Positions 35,250 through 43,798 of a stretch of 64,000 nucleotides of DNA are shown piece by piece. Made by a program: the position numbers and the translations under genes. The stretch is from JBHPHI01 sp042569595. Its GTDB lineage: Bacteria; Patescibacteriota; Microgenomatia; UBA1400; 2-01-FULL-45-11. The stretch lies in contig JBHPHI010000002.1 in assembly GCA_042569595.1 (NCBI GenBank), positions 1 through 64,000 of the forward strand. The letters are read 5' to 3'. The notes under the pieces were generated by a model. That model searched no databases. It was not told the DNA's origin and worked only from the letters and a program-made list of their open reading frames with translations. Every line of letters begins with the position of its first letter. Positions within the stretch are counted from its first letter, which is position 1.

Positions 35250-36314
35250 ATGAATCTATCTTGTGGAATAGTTGGTCTACCAAATGCTGGTAAAAGCACA
35301 CTTTTCAATGCTCTCATCCAAAAACAACAAGCTCTATCAGCTAATTATCCATTTGCCACCATCGAACCAAACGTAGGCATTGTTCCAGTCAACGACCCAC
35401 GCTTAGAAATACTTGCGAAAATTGTTGATACAAAAAACATTATTCCTTCAACAATTAAATTTGTTGATATTGCTGGCCTAGTTAAAGGGGCTCATGAGGG
35501 AGAAGGTTTGGGAAATAAATTTCTAAGCCACATTCGAGAAGTAGATTTAATTGTTCATGTTTTAAGAAATTTTGACGATGGAGATGTTGTTCAAACTGGA
35601 AGCGGAAACGCATTAGAAGATTTCAACACAATAAAAACAGAACTGATACTTGCTGATTTGCAAACATTAGAAAAACAAAGCGAACCAAAAGGAAACTCAA
35701 CACCCGAAGAAAAACACTTTTGGAAAGTGGTAATAAAGGCAAAAAAAGGATTATCAGATGGAAGCTCTATAAACGAAATGGAGTGGAGCGAAGATGAAAA
35801 AGAATTATTAAGTCCTCTATTTCTACTTTCAGGAAAACCAACTATCTTTATTCTTAATGTTGGAGAAAACCAAATTAGAGAGTCAAAAAATATTGAAAAA
35901 AAATTTTCCAAACAACCCTGCATTTCAATTTGCGCCAAGATCGAGTCAGAGTTAGTAGAATTTACCAAAAAAGAAAGACAAGAGTACTTAAAGGAAAACG
36001 GCTTAGAGCAAACAGGTCTAGATAGATTAGTGACAACAGCTTTTTTTAGATTAAACTTAATAAGTTTTCTCACAGCAGGAGAAAAAGAAGTAAGAAGTTG
36101 GACAATAGAGAACAATACTCTAGCACCTCAAGCTGCTGGAGTAATTCATTCAGACTTTGAAACAAATTTTATAAAAGCACAAGTTTGTTCTTACGAAAAC
36201 TTCACTAAAGTAGGTGGATGGCAAAAAGCAAAGGAAAATGGACTTACTAGAATGGAAGGAAGAGACTATAAAGTAAGATCAGACGATATCATAGAGTTTA
36301 TGATAGGCAAATAA
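35250..36314 (+). CDS. ychF: Ribosome-binding ATPase YchF/OLA1
   Basis: 354 residues. P-loop GLPNAGKSTLFNAL, switch region DIAGLVKGAHEGEGLG, the NVGE segment in place of NKxD (ATP preference), and the C-terminal TGS domain (AGVIHSDFETNFIKAQVCSY, then MEGRDYKVRSDDIIEF). Associates with ribosomes and the stress response. Convergent with the MFS gene with no gap. Confidence 0.93.
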   Translation: MNLSCGIVGLPNAGKSTLFNALIQKQQALSANYPFATIEPNVGIVPVNDPRLEILAKIVDTKNIIPSTIKFVDIAGLVKGAHEGEGLGNKFLSHIREVDLIVHVLRNFDDGDVVQTGSGNALEDFNTIKTELILADLQTLEKQSEPKGNSTPEEKHFWKVVIKAKKGLSDGSSINEMEWSEDEKELLSPLFLLSGKPTIFILNVGENQIRESKNIEKKFSKQPCISICAKIESELVEFTKKERQEYLKENGLEQTGLDRLVTTAFFRLNLISFLTAGEKEVRSWTIENNTLAPQAAGVIHSDFETNFIKAQVCSYENFTKVGGWQKAKENGLTRMEGRDYKVRSDDIIEFMIGK

Positions 36315-37517
36315 TTAACCTCGTATTTTACTTGCGGCACGGGAAAACACAGAACCACTTCTTGGAAGAAACTGCAAAACTAATCCAAAAATAAACAAAG
36401 TAATAATGCCAGATGATATAAATGGAATGTTCTTCCCGTAGACATCAAAGAGGAAGCCAGCCATTACAGGACCAACAATTCTACCAACACTTCCAGATGA
36501 TTGCAGCATTCCCAACACTTCTCCATATTCTTCTTTTTCAACATTTTCGCTAGCAATGGCTTGCAAGCTTGGATTAGAAAGTCCATTTCCTATGGAGAGG
36601 AAAAACACAGATATATAAATCATCCAGGGCCATATTACATATGGTAAAAACAGCAAACCAATAGACAAAAACAACAAGCCTCCAGCTAACATTTTTCTCT
36701 CACCAATTAATCTTACTAATCTAGGTAGTAAGATTAATTGAGTAACAACAGACATAATTCCTATAAATGCAAATATAGTTCCATTTTCAGAGGGCCCGTA
36801 ACTGAAGGTTCTTTCTGTCCAAAGGGCAAAATTTGACTGCATTCCGGCAAAAGCAAGGTTTTGTAGTAAGAAAACAACCATCAAGAATCCAATCGGCTGC
36901 TTTTTAAAAGATTCTAAAAATTTAGAAATAGTCAACTTTGTTTTATTTGTTTTTATAGATTTTTTTGTGTTTATAGTTTCTTTCAACATAAAAGAGGTGG
37001 CTATAATTGAGACAAACGATACTCCTGCGGCAACAAATGCTGGCGTAGAAAAGCTAATTCTTGAAAGTACTCCTCCAAGAGCAGGTCCAAGAATAAATCC
37101 CAACCCAAAAGCTGCTCCCAAAATTCCCATTCCTTTTGCTCTATTTTTTTTATCAGTAATGTCAGCAATATATGCTTGCGCAACAGAGATGTTTCCACCT
37201 GTGGCCCCATCTATAATTCTCGATATGAAGAGTAGAGGAAGGCTTCTTGCAAAGCCTAAAAGTAAAAATCCAAACATTGTTCCTAATTGAGACAGTACTA
37301 AAACTTTCTTGCGACCATACCTATCAGAAAGTCTTCCAAGAATTGGTGAAGCTATTAATTGAAACAATGAGTAAGAAGCTGTAAGCAATCCAACATGAAA
37401 GGGAGTAGCATGATATTTTTCTGCTATAAAAGGGAGTAGAGGCAAGATAATACCAAAACCAAATAGATCAATAAAAACAATTAAAAATATAGTTGCCAGA
37501 GAACGATTGTCTTTCAT
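36315..37517 (-). CDS. MFS transporter, TetA/Bcr-type drug efflux family
   Basis: 400 residues, 12 predicted membrane helices. The loop 2-3 signature GRLSDRYGRKKVLV is intact, helix 5 contains the antiporter-like GAAFGLGFILGPALGG. Probable proton-driven efflux; substrate unknown. Downstream of the DedA gene with a 1-nt overlap, so both are on one transcript. Confidence 0.85.
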   Translation of the reverse strand: MKDNRSLATIFLIVFIDLFGFGIILPLLPFIAEKYHATPFHVGLLTASYSLFQLIASPILGRLSDRYGRKKVLVLSQLGTMFGFLLLGFARSLPLLFISRIIDGATGGNISVAQAYIADITDKKNRAKGMGILGAAFGLGFILGPALGGVLSRISFSTPAFVAAGVSFVSIIATSFMLKETINTKKSIKTNKTKLTISKFLESFKKQPIGFLMVVFLLQNLAFAGMQSNFALWTERTFSYGPSENGTIFAFIGIMSVVTQLILLPRLVRLIGERKMLAGGLLFLSIGLLFLPYVIWPWMIYISVFFLSIGNGLSNPSLQAIASENVEKEEYGEVLGMLQSSGSVGRIVGPVMAGFLFDVYGKNIPFISSGIITLFIFGLVLQFLPRSGSVFSRAASKIRG

Positions 37518-38173
37518 TAAGACTTATTGAAAAGTTTCTTAAAGAATAGTTTTATTCTAAAACCCAAACTAAATCCTTTTGGCTTGTCGCCTTTCAATAG
37601 ATGAAGAACCCCAGGGATTACAGAAATTATTATGATTCCAAAAGCAATTGGTAGCATGTATTTTTCTGCATCTGGAATACTGTTTCCTAAAAAGTATCCA
37701 AAAAGAGTCATAGACATCACCCAAAACACTCCACCCACAACGTTGTAAAACATGAATTTTTTATATTCCATTGACGCAACTCCAGCCACAATTGGAACAA
37801 AAGTCCTAACAATAGGAACAAACCTTGCCAAAAACAGGGCCTTCCCCCCATGTTTTTCATAAAATTCTTCAGCCTCAAGTAAGTATTTTTTCTTGAAGAA
37901 AAAGTTGTCCTCTCGTTTCATTAGCCATCGACCAAATTTTCCTCCAGTCCAATATCCTGCACCCATACCGCCAATTGCAGCTGCAATAAGAAGTCCAATA
38001 AGTGTCCAAATATTAAACCAATCCTGAGAGGCTAAGAGTCCTGCCGTAAAAAGCAAACTGTCTCCAGGAAAGAAGAATCCAAAAAACAAGCCATTTTCTG
38101 CAAATACTATAAAAACCAAGCCATAATAGCCCCAAGTTTTTATTAACTCAACAAGATCAAAGTGAGGTAACAT
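37517..38173 (-). CDS. DedA-family (VTT domain) membrane protein
   Basis: 218 residues. FFPGDSLLFTAGLLAS and the conserved stretch ALFLARFVPIVRTFVPIVAG are DedA signatures; GYWTGGKFG sits between. DedA proteins move undecaprenyl phosphate or other lipids across the membrane. SD AAAGGA is present. First gene of a two-gene unit with the MFS transporter. Confidence 0.9.
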   Translation of the reverse strand: MLPHFDLVELIKTWGYYGLVFIVFAENGLFFGFFFPGDSLLFTAGLLASQDWFNIWTLIGLLIAAAIGGMGAGYWTGGKFGRWLMKREDNFFFKKKYLLEAEEFYEKHGGKALFLARFVPIVRTFVPIVAGVASMEYKKFMFYNVVGGVFWVMSMTLFGYFLGNSIPDAEKYMLPIAFGIIIISVIPGVLHLLKGDKPKGFSLGFRIKLFFKKLFNKS

Positions 38174-38261
38174 AATTTATTCCTTTCAATTTTCAACTCA
38201 TTAATGATAATCTCCAAGCGCGATCTTTGCAATCTTGAGAAGATGTATTAATATTTAAGGT

Positions 38262-38600
38262 ATGAAACTTATTATAAAGATTTTAATAAACGCACTCGCA
38301 TTTTATATACTTGCCTATCTGGTTCCAGGAGTGGAGGTAGGAGGGTATCAATCACTGCTAATTACCGCTTTCGTTTGGGGATTAGTAACAACTCTAATAA
38401 GGCCAATTATTAAAATACTCACTTTTCCTATCAGTATAGTTACCTTAGGGTTGTTTACTTTCGTAATCAATGCAGCTCTACTTCTACTTACAGCCAGGAT
38501 AGTTGATGGGTTTTTAATTGATTCTTTTACAACAGCCGTAATATCCGCTGTAGCCCTTGCCGTAATAAACGGCTTTCTAAATCTAATGATAAGAGACTAA
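38262..38600 (+). CDS. Phage-holin-family (PF04020) membrane protein
   Basis: 112 residues with four membrane helices. LAYLVPGVEVGGYQSLLITA and TLIRPIIKILTFPISIVTLG are typical of the PF04020 family (YvlD), despite the holin name. Function unknown. Convergent with the beta-propeller gene with no gap. Confidence 0.85.
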   Translation: MKLIIKILINALAFYILAYLVPGVEVGGYQSLLITAFVWGLVTTLIRPIIKILTFPISIVTLGLFTFVINAALLLLTARIVDGFLIDSFTTAVISAVALAVINGFLNLMIRD

Positions 38601-40694
38601 TTATAGATTTAGAGAATTTACTCTTTCCCAATCACTTTCATTTAAGACCACTATCTTTTCTGTACCGACCACATATAAATAGTCATCCAAGAAAAGTGCT
38701 CTTTTAGCTTGAATATCGCTAACTACTTTTTTCAAAGAAACACCTTCTTTAGAGTAAGAAAAGATAAACCCATCATTCCCTGCGGGGATGAAAAATGCAG
38801 AATGTTTTTCATCTTGCAAGAACGCATGGTGGGTGTTGGAAACATCACTCCAGTATGCATCAAGAAGATAAACATCTACTTCTTTTGGATCGGTTGGAAC
38901 AGAAACATCAAAAAGAGAGAGCTTCACTCTTCCCTCATCTCTACCAACTCCTAAGATGAGATTTTCCTCCAGAGGGTGAAGATATGAGGAAAACCCGGGA
39001 ATCTTTAACTCACCCTTCATTGTGGGGTTTTTTGCATCAGACAAATCTAACACGTAAAAAGGATCAGTTTCTCTGAATGTCACTAAATATCCCATCTCAC
39101 CTAAAAAACGCGCAGAATATATTTTTTCATCCAACCCCAAATCTTTAACTTGACCAAGAGTTTCTAAGTTTTTATCCAAAACATATACATCATTCGCACT
39201 CTCAGAACCCCTCAAGCTCCTTCCACCCACAGTAACCGCAATTCTTAGGTTTTCTTTGTATTCATCAAGAGAAAATTGATTTAGAGGGTGTCCTGGAATA
39301 GATCCAGTTGAAAGTATTTTCATGTCATCTAACTCAACTTTAACTATTCCTGTTTTTTCCATCTCTCTCATGTTCTCTGTTGCATATTCTTCCATTCTGT
39401 CTGACACCTCGTTTTCAATTCTTCTTCTTTCATCTTTTGAAAGTCCGCGATAATACTCTTCCATTATCGTTTGAATTTCAGTCATTTTCGCTGCAGAAGA
39501 AATGTCATATGTTGATAGTTTTTTTAATTTACTAACAACCTCAGAAGAAACTAGGTCACTACCCAAGGAAGTAAAGAATCCAAATATAAACTCCGAAAAA
39601 TCTCCAAATGTTGTATACGTCACATATAAAGAATTTTCAGACATATATATAACTGAAGAATTGTAGGTTCCTACAAAAGAAATGGAGTGAGTTACAGACC
39701 CATCATCAAGATCTATTTTTAAGGCAGAATAGGTTACATCTGCTTGCATAGATCTATTTGGATGAAATATTCTCTCACAAGGAATAATTAGTCCTCCAAC
39801 AGGAGATAGGGGGGAAATAGGACAGGGCTGATCATATTCAAATCCTGTTCTTGTAACAACATAAAGCTCGTCCCCTTTTAAGCGAGAAGTCATAATTGAG
39901 CTATTACTATCTATTTCAATATCCCACTCATCTTTAGGGCTGGAGGGATTAGAGACATCATAGGCCTGTATCAAGTCATTTCCAAACACCATTAGAAGAT
40001 CATCGCTCAACAACAAATCCCCAGTCATATCTATGTCAGAAATTTTTTCAAGATCTGCTGGTGGAAAAGCAGAGACGATTTTTGTTGTTGGTTCGAGCCT
40101 TTTTCTAGGGGGAAAAATCATTTCCGAGGAGCTTTCTATAGTTCCAGTCATTGGTAAAACATCCTCCTCAACCATTAGTCTGTACGAGGGACCAAGAAGT
40201 GAAGTGAAGATGTGTTTCCCATCAGTTTTTACAATATCAGGCTCATCTATTCCAGACACCTGAACATTTGTTTCTGATACTCTCTGAGCACTTTTTTCGG
40301 CACCCCCACCAGCAAGCGGCAAAGACACAGCCTCATCCATAACCTCCGTCATCATGGGTGTAGATCTAGAAAAAGAAGAAGTTGCAAATCCTCCAAAAAA
40401 TCCAAGGTCAAGATTTTCACCCTCACTTATGTAAGACAAAAAATCCTCTGAGGACTTGAAGGGAATGAGTTGTTCTACTTTTTCGTCAGAGCCAGATTTT
40501 TTAGGAAACACTGTTGGAGTATCTGGTTGGTTTTTGTACCACAAGGCGAATGAACCAACAAAAAGGAACAGCAAAAACACAAACAAGACTGAGAAGTGAT
40601 TTTGTTTCTTTGGAGCTTCAATATTCACATCTATATCTTCATTCATTATTTCCTCCGAACTATTATTTTTTGAAAAATCTTGACCCTCATTCAT
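38601..40694 (-). CDS. Secreted beta-propeller domain protein (PF09826-like)
   Basis: 697 residues. An N-terminal membrane helix at ~33-52 anchors the protein. The large extracytoplasmic part begins with NVQVSGIDEPDIVKTDGKHI, the entry signature of the Beta_propel family, and repeats blades containing Y-V-V/L-D or V-L-D-x-S motifs (YVLDLSDAKNPTMKG, SLFDVSVPTDPKEVD). A ~60-residue charged helical insert (around DISSAAKMTEI) interrupts the propeller. Function unknown, presumably surface binding. Confidence 0.85.
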   Translation of the reverse strand: MNEGQDFSKNNSSEEIMNEDIDVNIEAPKKQNHFSVLFVFLLFLFVGSFALWYKNQPDTPTVFPKKSGSDEKVEQLIPFKSSEDFLSYISEGENLDLGFFGGFATSSFSRSTPMMTEVMDEAVSLPLAGGGAEKSAQRVSETNVQVSGIDEPDIVKTDGKHIFTSLLGPSYRLMVEEDVLPMTGTIESSSEMIFPPRKRLEPTTKIVSAFPPADLEKISDIDMTGDLLLSDDLLMVFGNDLIQAYDVSNPSSPKDEWDIEIDSNSSIMTSRLKGDELYVVTRTGFEYDQPCPISPLSPVGGLIIPCERIFHPNRSMQADVTYSALKIDLDDGSVTHSISFVGTYNSSVIYMSENSLYVTYTTFGDFSEFIFGFFTSLGSDLVSSEVVSKLKKLSTYDISSAAKMTEIQTIMEEYYRGLSKDERRRIENEVSDRMEEYATENMREMEKTGIVKVELDDMKILSTGSIPGHPLNQFSLDEYKENLRIAVTVGGRSLRGSESANDVYVLDKNLETLGQVKDLGLDEKIYSARFLGEMGYLVTFRETDPFYVLDLSDAKNPTMKGELKIPGFSSYLHPLEENLILGVGRDEGRVKLSLFDVSVPTDPKEVDVYLLDAYWSDVSNTHHAFLQDEKHSAFFIPAGNDGFIFSYSKEGVSLKKVVSDIQAKRALFLDDYLYVVGTEKIVVLNESDWERVNSLNL

Positions 40695-40701
40695 AGTTTC
40701 T

Positions 40702-40707
40702 ACTATA
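40702..40707 (-). promoter_or_regulatory. -10 box (TATAGT) of the beta-propeller gene
   Basis: TATAGT ends 7 nt before the ATG at 40694; no SD, leaderless reading. Confidence 0.5.
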
Positions 40708-40763
40708 CCGCAATTAAAGGAACACTACCAAAACCATACGTCTTGGTAGTTGTTCTATGGCAA

Positions 40764-41858
40764 CTATCTAATTTGGGCGGATAATTTTTTAAATACTAAC
40801 ACCAATGACTTTCTCCAACCTTCAGCCCTATCTTGAGAGAAATATACATCATCTTTAGTTTCTATTCTTATTGATGTTTCAAACCACTTATCTGACAGGT
40901 CAAAATCTTTTCCAGAAACCAAACGCACATCTACAGCCTCAATTGAGAGCTTATTTTCTATGCTGGACAATTTCTTTTTAATTTGTGATTTAAAGTCCTT
41001 TTTATATCTAAAAGATTTTGGTGTACTCATATGGAGAGAGTATTTTTTAGTTTTAATTGTTCTAAGAAGTGCTTTTATTACTTCTCTGTATGTAATTATT
41101 CCGGATGGTAAGTTTTTTTTATCTACAATTACTACACTTCCAATTCGTTTATTCATCATAGTTTCAATAGCATCTTTTAAGGATCCAGATTCATCTATTG
41201 TTTTAACTCTTGTTTTCATAAAACCTTCAATTGAAGTATCCAGAACTTTCTCCTTTCGTCCTTTTTTAGAAAAACCTTGAGAATGTTTCGGGTCAGACAA
41301 CGCTCTTCTTAAGTCGTATCTAGTGATTAGGCCAACCAATTTGTTTTTATTATCTACGATGGGCAATCGGGAGATTTTGCCTTTTTTTAATATAGATCGA
41401 ACTTTTCCTAAAGATGATTTTTTTGTTACGGTTGTTACATTTCGAATTTTTATCTGCTCTTCCACACCCTCATACAAATTTTTGTCTTCAAAAACTCTTT
41501 TTAATATTCTCCTAAGAGACACAATGCCCAAAAGCTTTTTTTTGTCGTCTAAAACAGGAAGAAAGTACATCTTAGATTCAAGCATGCTTCTCACAACCCT
41601 CTCAAGAGAGGAGTTTAGAGAAAGCTTTGGAGGCATCATCATACATCTCTGAAGTTTTGTGGCGGGCGGGAAGTTTCCATGAAACTGAACATAATATGGA
41701 CTGACCACTCCTAGCAATATGTCTTTACTATTCACAACAAAGGCCGCATCATGACCAGAGTTCAAAGAGGCCAGAGCCTTGGATAACACTTCATCAGGAG
41801 AGAATGTAATAATCTTTTCTGTCTTTAAAAAGTCTTTTGCTTTATAGCGTTTTGACAT
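40764..41858 (-). CDS. Four-CBS-domain protein with HPF-like C-terminal domain
   Basis: 364 residues. Four CBS motifs are arranged as two Bateman pairs over residues 1-~270 (KDILLGVVSPYYVQFH, DKKKLLGIVSLRRIL, NKNKLVGLITRYDLRRAL, KKNLPSGIITYREVIKAL). The last ~75 residues (QIKKKLSSIENKLS, AVDVRLVSGKDF, then VFKKLSAQIR) follow the beta-alpha-beta-beta-beta-alpha pattern of HPF/RaiA ribosome-hibernation factors, including a KLxxIE helix and KLxxQ end. CBS pairs usually sense adenine nucleotides, so an energy-regulated ribosome factor is inferred. Confidence 0.7.
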   Translation of the reverse strand: MSKRYKAKDFLKTEKIITFSPDEVLSKALASLNSGHDAAFVVNSKDILLGVVSPYYVQFHGNFPPATKLQRCMMMPPKLSLNSSLERVVRSMLESKMYFLPVLDDKKKLLGIVSLRRILKRVFEDKNLYEGVEEQIKIRNVTTVTKKSSLGKVRSILKKGKISRLPIVDNKNKLVGLITRYDLRRALSDPKHSQGFSKKGRKEKVLDTSIEGFMKTRVKTIDESGSLKDAIETMMNKRIGSVVIVDKKNLPSGIITYREVIKALLRTIKTKKYSLHMSTPKSFRYKKDFKSQIKKKLSSIENKLSIEAVDVRLVSGKDFDLSDKWFETSIRIETKDDVYFSQDRAEGWRKSLVLVFKKLSAQIR

Positions 41859-41901
41859 TCACATAAAGTTTATCACTTACAAGACAATTTGCAATAAATA
41901 T

Positions 41902-42315
41902 TTAAGTCAATACTCTGGAAAAATTAGAAGCAATCAATCCAACTACTCCACAAACAAAGACGCCCCACAAAACATCAACAACCACAAGCTTCCAAGACCA
42001 GTTAGAAAGTGTGGCCATGTTTGTTAAATCATAAACACCATACATCATTAGTCCGGCCATAGCTCCCCACATAAACCCATCAGTCAACCTACCAGATTGT
42101 TGATATTTTGTAACCGATATAAAAACCACAGAAGCAACTATGAGTAAGTATACAAACAATGCTGCGGGCCAATTTAGTGTTCTTGAAAATTGAGACAGAT
42201 GAAAATCATAAAATTTTTTTGCAACTAACCCCAGCCACGTAAAGTCAATCGCTAAAAAAAAGGAAATGTAAGAAACAACACTTTGATATAGTGTATTGCA
42301 CTCATATTTACACAA
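41902..42315 (-). CDS. DUF2177 family membrane protein
   Basis: 137 residues, four membrane helices. LAIDFTWLGLVAKKFY near the N-terminus and GMMYGVYDLTNMATLSNW-type helix 3 (here MMYGVYDLTNMATL) with VVVDVLWG are the DUF2177 signature. The start is uncertain: the first ~12 residues (MCKYECNTLYQS) lack hydrophobicity and no SD is present. Divergent from the nitroreductase with 18 nt between starts. Function unknown. Confidence 0.8.
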   Translation of the reverse strand: MCKYECNTLYQSVVSYISFFLAIDFTWLGLVAKKFYDFHLSQFSRTLNWPAALFVYLLIVASVVFISVTKYQQSGRLTDGFMWGAMAGLMMYGVYDLTNMATLSNWSWKLVVVDVLWGVFVCGVVGLIASNFSRVLT

Positions 42316-42333
42316 TAACAGAAAGGATAAATT

Positions 42334-42909
42334 ATGGGAATTTTAAATGACATAGCAAAAAAACAAAGAACCAACAGTGAAGATGTGTTAAATGAAATCA
42401 TATATAGATGGTCTCCAAAAATAATGAACGGAGAGGAAGTTAGCGATGAAGACTTAACTCCTTTGTTTGAGGCAGCCAGGTGGGCTCCAAGCAGCAACAA
42501 TAATCAGGAGTGGCAATTTTATTATGCAACCAAATCACAAAAATCATTTGAAAAACTATTTAATATTTTATTCGAAGGAAATAAAAAATGGTCCAAAAAT
42601 GCTGGAGCATTAATAGTTTTGATATCAAAAAAAAGATCTGACTACAAAGAAAAGCCCATTAACACTCACTCTTTTGATACCGGGATGGCATTTCAAAACT
42701 TCGCAATCGAGGGAATTAGAAGAGATATGGTTGTAAGGCCTATGGGTGGGTTTGATAAAAAATTAGCACACAAAATACTTGATCTTAATGAAAAACAACA
42801 CATAGAATGTATGATTTCTGTTGGAAGAATAGGTGATATAAGTTTATTTAAGGGCGTAGAATTGTCACAAAGAAACAATCAGGAAACGTTCGCATTCAAG
42901 ATTGATTAG
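42334..42909 (+). CDS. Nitroreductase-family flavoprotein
   Basis: 191 residues. YRWSPKIMNGEEV and LFEAARWAPSSNNNQEW are the FMN-binding entry of nitroreductases; DTGMAFQNFAIEG and the IECMISVGRIG end complete the fold. FMN-dependent NAD(P)H oxidoreductase; substrate unknown. SD GAAAGGA precedes ATG. The TAG stop interlocks with the stop of the nuclease gene. Confidence 0.88.
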   Translation: MGILNDIAKKQRTNSEDVLNEIIYRWSPKIMNGEEVSDEDLTPLFEAARWAPSSNNNQEWQFYYATKSQKSFEKLFNILFEGNKKWSKNAGALIVLISKKRSDYKEKPINTHSFDTGMAFQNFAIEGIRRDMVVRPMGGFDKKLAHKILDLNEKQHIECMISVGRIGDISLFKGVELSQRNNQETFAFKID

Positions 42910-43778
42910 AGAATTTTTGAACCAGTCGCCTCAGAAACATCATCATCTTTATCTAAAACATAAACATCTTGCCTATACTCATTTACTCCAACCAATTTTC
43001 CCTTCCCGGAAACTATGGCCTCCAGGGGTTTGCATGCACTGCAGCCAGTTTTATGAGGACAAGGAAATCGACTTAATTTTCTCGCCAGCGATATTTCCTT
43101 TGCAATTTTTAGTACTTTTTCATATGAATCTTCTTTATTCGGGAGATTCATTTCATTTAGGGAGTCATTTTTGGATAAATACCAATAACTAGCTTTTACA
43201 ACTGGTCTCTCTTGAGTATTGCTCACAAGAAGATAGTATATGGGAAGCTGTAGTGACTCGGAAGACTCTTCATGTTTTCCAGTCTTAAAATCAATTATAT
43301 GAACTGCATCTTCATCTTTTAGATACTCAAGCCAATCAATTTTTCCACAGAGAATTATATTTTCTTCTTCAGAAAGCCAGTAGTAAGGCAAATTCATATT
43401 AATTTTTACAGCCAAATTTTTTAAAGGTCCAGGATTTTTTACCAATTTCCTCAACATCTCTTCACCTCTGCTTTTATATTGTGATTCAGTCTCATTAGTT
43501 AAAAACCCACCCATATCACCAGAAACTTTCTTCCAAACCTGATCAAATTTTTCTATCAAAGATTCATCAAATCTTTTTTCAACAGGTAGTACAGATAAAG
43601 ATTCCACTACCTCATGGACAGCCTGTCCTAACGCAAGGGGTGGGGACATTAGAGTTATTTTGTGTCCTGTGTGGGGGTCTTTATAAATATTGTTTAAATA
43701 ATATGCACGCGGACACTTTAAAAAATCAGATATAGATGAGTGAGAAACCCAGGTTGCGCTATATTTATCTTTTGCCAT
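42906..43778 (-). CDS. RecB/Cas4-like PD-(D/E)XK nuclease with probable Fe-S cluster
   Basis: 290 residues. SHSSISDFLKCPRAYYLN at the N-terminus, GQAVHEVVE (His motif), GKIDWLEYL (motif II Asp), IIDFKTGK (motif III D-x-K) and LQLPIYYLLV (QxxxY motif) give the whole RecB-family site. One N-terminal Cys (LKCPRA) and three C-terminal Cys (CPHKTGCSAC) can ligate a 4Fe-4S cluster as in AddB and Cas4. No CRISPR array or helicase is adjacent, so a general repair role is more likely than Cas4. Confidence 0.87.
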   Translation of the reverse strand: MAKDKYSATWVSHSSISDFLKCPRAYYLNNIYKDPHTGHKITLMSPPLALGQAVHEVVESLSVLPVEKRFDESLIEKFDQVWKKVSGDMGGFLTNETESQYKSRGEEMLRKLVKNPGPLKNLAVKINMNLPYYWLSEEENIILCGKIDWLEYLKDEDAVHIIDFKTGKHEESSESLQLPIYYLLVSNTQERPVVKASYWYLSKNDSLNEMNLPNKEDSYEKVLKIAKEISLARKLSRFPCPHKTGCSACKPLEAIVSGKGKLVGVNEYRQDVYVLDKDDDVSEATGSKIL

Positions 43779-43784
43779 GAAATC

Positions 43785-43793
43785 ACTATAGCA
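43785..43793 (-). promoter_or_regulatory. Extended -10 (TGCTATAGT) of the nuclease gene
   Basis: TATAGT with upstream TGC ends 6 nt before the ATG at 43778; no SD. Confidence 0.5.
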
Positions 43794-43798
43794 TGAGG

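Noticed and set aside
42906..43778. RecB-like nuclease with four Cys considered as Cas4.
   Set aside because: No CRISPR repeats or other cas genes in the window, and AddB/RecB-type repair nucleases have the same motifs.
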